The notes beneath the pieces are model-generated. The model was not told the DNA's origin. It ran no database searches and saw nothing but the letters and a program-made list of their open reading frames with translations. Positions 27,375 through 37,758 of a stretch of 64,000 nt of DNA are shown piece by piece. The stretch lies in assembly GCA_001179505.1 (NCBI GenBank), contig CDMY01000964.1, positions 5,157-69,156 on the forward strand, in the 5' to 3' direction. The position numbers and the translations under genes are program-made. The DNA is from Vitrella brassicaformis. Taxonomy: Eukaryota; Sar; Vitrellaceae. Position 1 is the stretch's first letter, and each line of letters begins with the position of its first letter.

Positions 27375-30300
27375 TCACTGCAGGCCGAACCCCTGAGCGT
27401 TCTGGATGGCGATCTTCAGGAACCGCTCCAACTTTTCTGCACACACACACACACACACAGAGATGGACCAGAGAGAGAGAGAGAGAGAGAGAGTGACGAA
27501 CGCCGCTGCCTGCCGTCGGGATGGTACCTTTGGTGCGGTAGTCCGGCAGCAGCAGCACGTTGAAGCACGTCATGGCCGTCGGCAGCCTGCACACACACAC
27601 ACACACACACGTGTAGAACACCGCGCCACACACGCCCACCCTTACTTGTCTGAGTCCGGCCCGTTCCTCTGGATAACGAAGTTCAGGCTCGCGAGGCCGC
27701 GAATCGGCACCCTATCGGAGCCTGTCAACACACACACACGCGCACAGACAGACAGACAGACAGCGCGTGTGTCTGTGGTGTGTGAAGGTGTGAGGGTGTG
27801 GAGGTACATACCCGTTGCGAATGCGAGGAGCTGCTTCTTGTCGTCGGTGGAGAGCTGGTGTGCGATCTCCCAGAAGCGCTTGACCGTCGCGCTATCGGGC
27901 GTGAACCCATCCTATAACACACGCACACACACACACACACACCACACGTGTGTGTGTGCCGATTGGATGGATGGATGGAAGCTAGACCCCGTATCTAGTA
28001 GATTTCTCCAGGGCCTGGAAGTCCAGGTCAGTCGAGCCACAGCTGCATGTGAGCCACACATTCAGGCAGATGAGATGTGTGTGTGTGTGTGTGGTGTGTA
28101 TGGTTACGCATCTTCACACACATGAGTCTCTCGAGCTCCTCTGGCGCGAAGAGCTCCAGGATGCGCCCGCCGCACACACGATGGAAACCGCGATGAAACG
28201 CCTAAATGCGGGATGGGTGCGCATAGGAGGATACGTGGTCTCTCGTTGTGTGGGGGTGGGCTACGCTGCCTGCCCGCCTGCCTGCCTGTCTTCCTGCCTG
28301 ACCGACCGACCTTGAACTGGTCCTCGATGGACTTGTTGAGCAGCCAGTCCACGTAAAGGTCAACGTACTCCTCCCTGTTGTCAATGGTGACGGCCACGCT
28401 GCCCCCGTTGTCTTTGAGCGGCACCTCCACCATCTCGCCCCACCTCTCCTGTCAACACACACACCCCGCCATGCGCATCACACCACACACACGGATGATA
28501 AGAGTACCTGGTAGGTTGAGAAGACGAGCCCGAGTGCTGTGACGTCATCAGGCTGCGACATCTCCAGCAGCTGCTCCAGCCCCCTGCACACACACACATT
28601 CTCACCTCTCCCTCTCTCTCTCTCTCTCTCTGTGGTGGGAGCGTGTGGCGGCTAACTTGGCAACGTTCGGCATGAACTCTCCCAGGAGTTTGATGGGGTT
28701 GTTGTGCATCTGCAGCTGGTGCGCTCTGGGGGAGAGGTTTAGCAGCAGCAGCTTGTAGTAAACCGCCTACACACACACAAACACAGATGGATGGATGGAT
28801 GGATGTGTTGTGTCGTCTGTCGTCTGTGTGTGTGTGTGTGTGAGTGGCTGACCAGTGGGAAGTGTATGTTGAGAATGACGCCGTTGTAGATGGCGAGGCC
28901 CAGCACGATGCCCACCAGCTCGAACTGAGACGCACACGCACACACACACACACACTTAGTGTCAAGCGCATCCACACAATGACTCACCTGAATGTTCGCC
29001 TCGAGTGCGTTGGCGTTGAACCAGAAGAACCTCGTGTCGCTGTCGTACGAGAACATGCCGTAGTCGGGGTTGAACAACTGGCACACACACACACACACAC
29101 ACGGAGGACAAAGAAAGGGGTCCACTTGATTTAGTGTGTGTGTGTGTGTGTTTACCTCCTGCACCAGCAGCTGAAAGAACTCCTTGGCCGGGCCGCCCTC
29201 ATCCACACCCTCCTCGCCGTCAAATATCACCTAGACCAACCACGCCATAGCCGCACACACAGACAGATGGCACCACGGACGGCACGGCGCATCAACTGAC
29301 GTCAACCCAACTCAACTCAACTCACCTTGAGCTGCTTCTTGAGGTCCTCCACACCGCCCGAAGACAGCTGCACCCTCACACACACACATATGGATGCAGG
29401 GCAGCGCAGCCGACAGGTGACTCACCGCCCGTAGAGTGTCCTCGACCAGGCTGTCCCGCCGCACGCGGAACACTAGGTAGGGCGTCACGGTGCGGCTGTT
29501 GTTCATCAGCCCCGCTATCACGGCGTGACGGCGCTCGAAGTTCTGCTGAATCAGGGCGTCATACTGACAGACACACACACACACACACCTACAACTAGGG
29601 AGACAGAGAGAGAAAGGAGGCCGGTCGGGTTACTTTGAGTGCTGTGGCCTTTGACGCGGCATCGAGGAGGAAGGGGTGGTCCATGAGGCCCAGGTCTAGC
29701 TCCTCTCCCTGGATCCACCTACACACACACACACACATCAACAGATGGATGGACACACGAGCTCACGGTCCCCCTCTCGCTCTCGCCTACTGCAGGAAGT
29801 CATGCTTGATCAGCATGGTAGTGGCGTTGATGGCGTCGTTATTGAACTCGCGCATCGGCAAACTGCACCCACCATCACGTGTGTGTGTGGATGCTTGTGT
29901 GTGTGGGTGCTGGTATGGTGTGTAGCAATACCAGTTGGGCGGCGTGCGATAGACCGACACACTGGTCGACGACGACTCGTGCGACAAAGACTCCTTCGTA
30001 CGAGCCTCGTTGGCCGAATACAGCAACTGAATGAACTTGATGGCGTTCTTGACGAGCTGCCCCGCCACAGCCACGAACCGCTCCGCCTGCTCCGGCTGCC
30101 CGTGGTGCCCATCCGTGTGGCCGTCACACGCCTCGATGGTGCGGACTGCACCCAGACACACGCACACACACACACATCGACACGTGACACGCACAGGGGG
30201 CGTGGGGGAGGGTTTGGTTACTTGTGAGCATCTGCTGGACCATCTGCAGGGTCCGCTGCAGCCGTGTCAGGGGCATCTTGGACCACCACTGGACGAGGAC

Positions 30301-32387
30301 CTGCTGCTGCGCCTGCTGCAGCTTGAGCACCACGCGAAGGAGGGCGTAGAGGGTGTCGAAGTAGGAGTAGTCCTCCAAGGACGGGTGGTCTGCACCACCA
30401 CAAGCGACGTGTCTGTCACGTCACCCGCACAGATGCCCCNNNNNNNNNNNNNNNNNNNNNNNNNNNNNNNNNNNNNNNNNNNNNNNNNNNNNNNNNNNNN
30501 NNNNNNNNNNNNNNNNNNNNNNNNNNNNNNNNNNNNNNNNNNNNNNNNNNNNNNNNNNNNNNNNNNNNNNNNNNNNNNNNNNNNNNNNNNNNNNNNNNNN
30601 NNNNNNNNNNNNNNNNNNNNNNNNNNNNNNNNNNNNNNNNNNNNNNNNNNNNNNNNNNNNNNNNNNNNNNNNNNNNNNNNNNNNNNNNNNNNNNNNNNNN
30701 NNNNNNNNNNNNNNNNNNNNNNNNNNNNNNNNNNNNNNNCCCCCCCCCCCCCCCCCCTCTCTCTCTCTCCCTTCGCCGCACACACACAGAGAGTCTACCG
30801 ACCGAGCAGGATTGGGATGAAGCGGAGCTGCCGGGCATAGAGGAGACTGCACAGACACACACACACAGGGGAGAGAGAGAGAGAGAGAGACATTTGCAGG
30901 TTTCTCTGTGTGTGTGTCTCTCTGGGTAATGTGTGTCTGTGTCTGTGTGTCAGCCACCGCACTTGCGAACGTTCTTGGTGCTGCTCTCGTTGAGCAGCTC
31001 GCCACAGAGCCTCTCCACGTGGGGGATGCTCGTCGTCAACGCCCTCCCACCTGACCACACACAAACACGCACACACACACATGGACACCAACTGCTCACA
31101 CCCGTTGGCTTGGTTTGTTTGTGTGGACGCGGTGCGCCTGTGTGTGCGTGTGTGTGTGTGTTAACCGCTGGCAGTCTGCAAGCGCGAGTAGAACTGATCG
31201 ACGCGGCCGTAGTCGATCTCTGCAGACACCACACACGGACGGACAGGTGCGTGTGTTGCGGCAGGAAACCTCAGTCAGTCGTGCATTGCGGTGCATTGAG
31301 GGGTGTGTGTGTGTGTGAGCGCGGTAGCTACCGGGGCTGCGCTCGTCGATGTCGTGGCCGTCGCTCATGGTCGGGAAAAATGAGACATTCAACGCATAGA
31401 AATCGCCAAGAAACGCTGCACACACCGCACCCACAAACCACAACCACACCATCTCATCTCATCACGCGCCTGCGCGAATGACCCACTCACTCACACACTC
31501 ACCTGCCGCCCGCTCGATGGCCTGGTCAGTCAGCTCGCCCCCCTCCCCCTCAACCACCTCCTCCTCAACACGACACACACTGTCACACACACACACACAC
31601 ACACACACGTGCGAACAATGAATGGCGCGGCTACATCCATTCAAAGGGCAATGAGATGAGCCCACCTCACCTGCTCTTCTCGCTCTCCCGTCGTTTCTTC
31701 TGCACGTCCCCTGACTTGTCAGGGAGCGACTCGGGGTGGGCGGCCCCGGGCTTGCCTGCAGGCCCGCCGTCCCCCTCCTCCTCGGCCAGCACAGTGCGGG
31801 GGTCGTTGAGCGCCTTCAACGCCGCCGCGGCAGCTGCACACAAACAACCAGACGCACACACACGGAGGGAGGGAGGGAGGGAGGGAGAAAGATGCGTGTG
31901 TGCTGCTTCTGTCTGTCTGTCTGTCTGTCTTTTCAGTGTGGTGTGGGGGTGTTGGGCCTCGGTGGCGCACCGATGGTGGGGTTGACGTGGATCAGCAGTT
32001 GATGCTGGAACTCGGCTTGGAACCGCTGACACACACACACCCAACACAAAGCAAGCATCAACAATGGCCAGCCAAAGACACATTGCTTTGCTTGCTTGTG
32101 CTGTTTGTTTCCCTCCCTCTCTGCGGAGCTCCCTCTGAGCGCACCTGTTGCCATTTTTCTCGTGCAGTCATGCCTGTGAGCGCCTTCTCCCCCTCACCAG
32201 CACCTCCAGCACCACTGCTGCGACTGGAGTCACCAGCTTGGTCACCGGACACGCCCCCCTCGCCCTCGCCCTTCTGCTGCTCCTGGTCCTGGTCCTTCAT
32301 CTCAGCATCATCCTGCTGCTTGACAGGTGCATTACCGTCGCTCATCGTTGCGTTGTTGTCGTTCTCTGAACCGGGCCCTGGACTCAT
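27375..32387 (-). CDS. UBE3A (E6AP)-like HECT E3 ubiquitin ligase, interrupted by assembly gap
   Basis: Transfers ubiquitin through a catalytic cysteine thioester. The C-terminal HECT domain is complete across many short exons: [103 protein letters not shown] and [16 protein letters not shown]. The catalytic Cys codon is at 27565-27567. It ends [11 protein letters not shown] with TGA at 27375-27377. Upstream segments ([47 protein letters not shown]) match the UBE3A pre-HECT region rather than other HECT classes. The start ATG at 32385-32387 ([10 protein letters not shown]) begins an acidic Gln/Gly-rich stretch. An in-frame ATG at 32576 would overlap the neighbouring gene's start and is less likely. 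A 300-base gap (30440-30739) may hide part of an exon. It is head-to-head with the AAA+ gene, 89 bases apart. Confidence 0.88.
30440..30739. other. Assembly gap (300 Ns) flanked by poly-C
   Basis: Three hundred ambiguous bases lie within the HECT ligase gene. Four Cs precede the gap and about eighteen Cs then a CT run follow it. Such homopolymers commonly break assemblies. The true gap size is unknown. Confidence 0.98.
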
Positions 32388-32416
32388 CCTGACGCGCTTA
32401 ACGTTCCTTCCTCTGT

Positions 32417-32458
32417 TTGCGAGCTCGAGCTCATAGGTTGCATGTCGTGAGCTCGCAA
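32417..32458. promoter_or_regulatory. Perfect 10-base inverted repeat TTGCGAGCTC/GAGCTCGCAA in an 89-base bidirectional promoter
   Basis: Left arm 32417-32426, right arm 32449-32458, spacer 22 bases, with an extra GAGCTC at 32427-32432. The whole spacer between the HECT ATG (32387) and the AAA+ ATG (32477) is only 89 bases, and this pair occupies its centre. It is the best copy of the motif found in the other divergent spacers. Confidence 0.6.
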
Positions 32459-32476
32459 TCAGAAAGAAGGGAAGCG

Positions 32477-33080
32477 ATGGAGCCGTGCCCGCCTCTTTTC
32501 TCCTTTGTGGCACTTCGCCGGCTCCATCGGCTGGCAGCGCCTGCTCGCGGCCTGCCCTCCCACGTGCCGCCTGCATTCACCTTGACACACCAACCAAGCA
32601 GCAAAGCTGACAGCAGCGATGGCCATGGCGGCAGTCGGAGCACTGACAGCAGCGGCAGCAGCACCAGCCATAACTCGTTTCCCATTCTTGTGTTGGCGGC
32701 GGGTGCGGGTGCTGCAGCCAGTGGAGTGTGTGGTCAATGGTTTGTGGGAGGTGATGGTGGTGATTGGCGGCAGAGGCAGAGGCAGGGGTTTGTGTTTGCT
32801 GGTCATCACAATCAACAACGGTCCCGTGTTGCTCTGTGTGAGGGGGAGAGGGGGAGGGGGAAGGCGCTCGGGGATGTCAGAGGTACGAATGGGAATGGAC
32901 GACTCACAGACAGACAGCCAGGTGGATGTGTTGTGTGTGTATCTTAGATGAGTTGAATGAGTACTGTCGCTCGTTGGCCATCCCTGCGCCGCAGTGGCCA
33001 GAGTTCTACCAGAGGGGAGGTACGCCTGAGTGAATGCCTGAGTACGGTGCCGCACCACAGCCACAAACCCGTCACCCTTG

Positions 33081-33113
<33 letters not shown>

Positions 33114-35934
33114 TTGCCGTGTGTCAGACCACGATGTGGTCAAATTCAGGGTCAGGGCGGACACCAACCTCTACGAGCTGACGGCCGGCATGCTGCAGAG
33201 GTCCACCACACCACACCACACCCTGCACGACAGAAACCTTTGATCTGCTTGATTCCTGTCCTGCAGGTTGGCGGCGGACACGCAACACGAAGATGACTAC
33301 GACGGCCTTCTCGTGCGACCCAACGCCACACACACTGACACACTGACGCATCCACGCCTACGCCTAAACACAACTGTGTGTGGTGTGGTGTGGTGTGGTT
33401 TGGTGTGGACAGGTGTCGCGGTTCAAGGCCTACCACAGCGGCGAGACCGTCCAGCTGCAGTGCAAGTTCAGGTTCAAGGGCAGCAGACCGCCCGGCAAGC
33501 CACACATCGCTGACAACAAAGATCAAGATAAAGATAAAGACAAAGACAGAATCGCTCTCGAGGAGGATGGGTCGTTGGACATATTTGCCAAGTCGACCAC
33601 GCCCGGCTGGTCAACCCAGTCATCGTCACAGAGCACAATGGCCGTCTGGGAAGGCGTCACAGGTACACACGCACACACACACACATCACACCATCCATGT
33701 GTGTGTCTCTCTCTCTGCGTGTGTGTGTGTGTAGGCACCGGGAGCCCCGACAACCCAGTGGTGGAGCTGAGCAAGCGCCGCAACGGTCTCACGGGCAACG
33801 ACGTGGCCGCCATCAAATTCGGCATGCAGATCGGTGTGTATGTGTGTGTGTCACCAGACACACACACACGTACACCAAACACGGTGTGTGTGGATCTCTC
33901 CCTGTGTGAGTGGGTCTCTCTGTACTAGGCAATTTGGGATCTCGCGTGACGATTGCGGAGCCGTCGACAAGAGCGGGGACGGCGATACGGAGATACCACC
34001 CTGACGTACGCATCACTCCCTCCCTCCCTCCCTCTCTCTCTCTGTTTGACGCCTTGTCAGCGCGAGGCTTGTGCGTGCGTGTGTGCAGGGTGAGGCCACC
34101 CAGGGTCAGCCGAATCTCCGCCCCGAGGCCCTCCCGCCCCCACCAAGTGGTCCAGGCCAGCAGCAACAGGCCGACAGCAAGTGGAAGGTGAGTGGCCATC
34201 CATCTTTCTGCGCGCCCTCCTCAGAGAGAGAGAGAGAGAGATCATCATCGTCTCAGTGTGTGTGTCTGACTGCGCTGTTTGTGTGAGTAGGTGAAGGAGA
34301 AGCTGGAGGGCATGGGGGTGCTGGTGCACCTGCCGGATGACGAGAAGGAGCAAATGTCATGGCAAGACCTGGGCGGATACGACGACGTCAAGCAGTACCT
34401 TACTTACGCACACACACACTCTGATGGATGGATGACCCACACATACATAAGATCCACACACACAGACACACGTGACGCGTGCGACTGTGGGCTGTGCTGT
34501 GCTGTGCTGTGTGTGTTGGTCGGTCATTCACTCAGGCGGATTGAGGAGTGCGTGTTGTTCAGCCTGACGCACCCAGACCTCTTCGCCCAGATCACCGAGG
34601 GCACCCGCGGGTCATCCACACGAACGACCGACACGGTCATCCACACACACCTCATCTCACCTCTCTGTGTGTTTCCGTTCTCTTGTGTGCACAGGAAGAA
34701 GGGCGAGTCGAATCGGCCCAAGGTCGTGCTGTTCGAGGGGCCGCCGGGCACCGGCAAGACATCGTCTGCACGCATCATCGCCCACCAGGCAAGACGTGTT
34801 ACGTCGGTCTCTCTGGCTGGGCTGTCTCTACACAGACACACGAGAGATGAGATGGTGTGTGTGTGCACCGTGCTTCCCTGCCTGTTGACAGGTGCAAATC
34901 CCGCTGCTGTATTTGCCGCTGGAGAGTGTGGTGTCCAAGTGGTACGGCGCCTCAGAGAAGAACCTCGCCACCGTCTTTGACATGTACGCGACGCCCTCAC
35001 ACACACACACACAGACACAGACACACACACACACACACAGAGAGAGAGACAATCAGGATCGCCTCTGTGTCGTCTGTGTGCGTGTGTGGTTTAGGGCCAA
35101 GACGCTCGCCTCGTCCGGCGGGTGCATCATCTTCGTAGACGAGATCGATGCCCTGGCGTCGTCGCGAGACGACATGAAGCAGCACGAGGCCTCCAAGCGG
35201 ATACTGAGTGTGCTGCTGCGCAAGCTGGACGGCTTCGACACGCTCAAGGACAAGACCATGCTCATCTGCGCCTCAAACAGGTCGGACACAGACACCTCCT
35301 TGTGTGAAGCGGAGCGGACATCTGTTCGTTCGTATGTTGTCGGTGTCTGGTGTGCATGTGCAGGAAGCAAGACCTCGATGACGCCTTTCTGAGCCGCGTT
35401 GACTCGTCCATCTACTTCCCTCTCCCTGATTCAGACGTCCTTTCCCCCTCTCCCTCCCCCTCCCCCTCCCCCTCGCTAACCCCACCACACGGCCGTGCTT
35501 GTGCGTGCGTGTGTGTGTGTGTGTGTGTGTGCAGGCCCGCGAGAAGATCTGTGAGAAGTACGCCCAGCACCTGACGGCCTGGGAGCTGAAGCGCCTCGCG
35601 AACGAGACCAAAGGCCTCTCTGGCAGAAACATCAAGGCAGGCCCATTACCCCCCCGCCACCCCCACCCTCCCTCCAGCGGACAGACCTCCAGACCCCCTC
35701 TCTCTGTGTGTGTGGATCGTCCAACAGGATCTGTGTCAGGACGCAGAGCGACGCTGGGCGTCCAAGATCATCCGCGAACGCAAGCAGCAGCAGGACAGCC
35801 CGGCCAGTATAGAGGGTGGGGGAGGTCCTGCGTCGGACACCGCGACGGCGAAGGTTACTTTGCCGCCTTTTGATTTCTACCTCGACTCGTGCCGAGCCAA
35901 GGTCAGGCAGCAGCGGGGCGGAGTAAATGGATGA
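32477..35934 (+). CDS. AAA+ ATPase with a probable organelle-targeting or membrane-anchored N-terminus
   Basis: ATP-driven remodelling protein. The ATG at 32477 gives MEPCPPLFSFVALRRLHRL, a basic amphipathic-looking leader without acidic residues after Glu2, then a hydrophobic stretch (FPILVLAAGAGAAASGV). Unrecognised N-terminal exons follow (LNEYCRSLAIPAPQWPEFY; VKFRVRADTNLYELTAGML; YHSGETVQLQCKFRFKG). The AAA module begins SWQDLGGYDDVK, with Walker A LFEGPPGTGKTSSARII, pore-loop region PLESVVSKWYGASEKNL, Walker B GCIIFVDEIDALASSRDD, second-region LLRKLDGFD, sensor 1 MLICASNRKQDLDDAFLSR, and a C-terminal helical lid ending AERRWASKIIRER. The tail reaches TGA at 35932-35934. Closest in layout to uncharacterised plant AAA proteins such as At4g04180, from memory; not spastin, katanin or FtsH, as it has a single AAA domain and lacks MIT or protease motifs. 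Function unknown. Confidence 0.82.
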
Positions 35935-37758
35935 CAAAAATGGGATGTGTGTGAGTGAGTGATGGGGGAGTTTTTGATTTTGTTGCATGTGTCCACATGT
36001 GCTGGTGGTGGTGGCTGTGGTGGTGGTGAGGGTGAGGGTGGCCGAGACCCCTGAACAGATCAGATACACCAGCAGCTCGACTCGACCGCCTCCATGCGCC
36101 ATCGACAGCAGCATGCGCTATCCAGTCGTGCTTTGCTGAACGCGATTCGCTCTACTTACTGGGTTTTTTGAATGACCGGGCTGGCCTGGATGGATTGTGT
36201 ATAGGTACCGCTGTGGTGTGGTGTGTTGGTGTCCGGGGAACTAGCTGGGATGGAGCCAGCCGTGTGCGGACTGGACGGACCTCTTCTGCCCGTGACAGCT
36301 CGTGTGGTGACTTGAGACGCGTCTGATCTGTCTCGGCTATTCTTGCTCATTCATTCAATTCACTCATTGCTCACTCTATCGGTCCGGTCGGTCGAGTCAA
36401 GCACTTATATATAACATGTAGTCACGATCGAGTGGACACGACAGTCAGTCAACAAAGCAAGTCGTCCCATCCATCCATCCACATCAGAGGAACGAACGGT
36501 GAGAGAGAGAGAGAGTCGACCCTCGAGCATTGGACGGGTCTGATCCACCCTGGCCAGGAAGGACATAAAACCAGACAGCCAGACAGACAGACGAGGCAGC
36601 GAGAGCTAGCGAGAGCTGGCGAGACTGGAGACGGGCAGCAGTTGTGTGAGTCTTGTCTGTCTGTCAGCCGCCCGACGCTCACTCACTGTGAGGGGAAGGC
36701 ATCGGGCTTGCGACAGCCAGCCGCCACACACCACTTCACACAGCAACGAAGCAACCGACCCGCACATCGACACGACACACAGAAATGGCTGCGGTGAACA
36801 GCCAGCAACCCACCTGATGATGGATCTTAGCGATAGGTAGACAGACAGACAGACAGACAGAGGGACGGAGGGAGGCCACTCAGACAAAACGAGACAAAAC
36901 GCGCTCGCCCGCGGCCTTCGTTGGAAGGCCGGCAGGCAAGCGCATCCATCCATCCCATCAATCAACACCTCCCCCCACCAGACAGACAGACAGACAGATA
37001 GATCGAGGGAGCGGCAAATGAATGACAAACAGCGGGCCCCGGCTTTAGACATGACACGTACGCCAGGCCACGTTAAAAGTAACGCCACCCCACCGCGCAC
37101 ATAGGTATGTATGTGCGGATCAATCACATCAACGCAGAGAGTCAGGGAGGGAGGGAGGGAAGGAGACGAGACGAGGGGCGGCATGGCACACCCATGAACT
37201 CACTCATACTCACGTACTCATGCGCATGACATGGAGCACACGACACACATGACATCATACCACATCACATCACACAGCATGACACGGCACTTCGGCCGTG
37301 AGCGAGAGCGAGCGACCACGACACACAAAACTCATAGACCCATCCCATCGATCCCATCCATCCAGGCAGCTCACACCCCACGACCGCAGTCACACCACAC
37401 CACACAGGGAGCGAGCGACCGAGCGAGTATCGTCCTCCACAAAAAAGTCCGGGAGGCCGCGAATGAACCGGACGGAAGGAAACGAAAACAAACGCATTAC
37501 CCACAGTCACGACCACTCCCTCCATGACGCTCTGAGCAGTCTTGTCGCCGCCCTGGTAAGGGACTGTTCCATGTGTTCTGGACACACATGAAACGGGACC
37601 TCAACAAAGCCCTCAAGACTACTCAGAGCGCGCCACCAGCAAGGTAATCACCCAGCCAGCAGGAAGGCACGTACACAGCTACAGCTACATAAGGTACATC
37701 ACTACCCCACTTGGCTCTCCCCCGACCGTTTTGCTGTGATCACAGCCCACAGCACAGC
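35935..37758. other. Convergent spacer, mostly repeats
   Basis: Between the AAA+ stop and the stop of the EF-hand/TM gene. It includes GGTG repeats (36000-36040), GACA arrays (36575-36590, 36838-36860, 36980-37000), GGGA (37145-37160) and ACACA/CATCA-rich stretches (37240-37290). One small isolated frame (36156-36350) is listed separately. Nothing else is supported. Confidence 0.6.
36156..36350 (-). CDS. Doubtful small ORF, 64 residues
   Basis: Opens with ATG at 36348-36350 (MSKNSRDRSD) and ends before the AAA+ 3' end. It is rich in Ser, Thr, Pro and Arg with no domain, membrane segment or cysteine pattern. A TATATATA-like element lies about 55 bases upstream (36406-36414). It is not a translation of simple repeats, unlike its neighbours, which is the only reason to list it. 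Confidence 0.15.
   Translation of the reverse strand: MSKNSRDRSDASQVTTRAVTGRRGPSSPHTAGSIPASSPDTNTPHHSGTYTQSIQASPVIQKTQ

Noticed and set aside
32577-32951. Alternative AAA+ start at 32619 (MAMAAVGAL...)
   Set aside because: That frame runs through Ala and Arg/Gly low complexity and does not join the next exon in phase. The frame from 32477 joins via the GTACGA donor near 32883 and gives a leader-like N-terminus.
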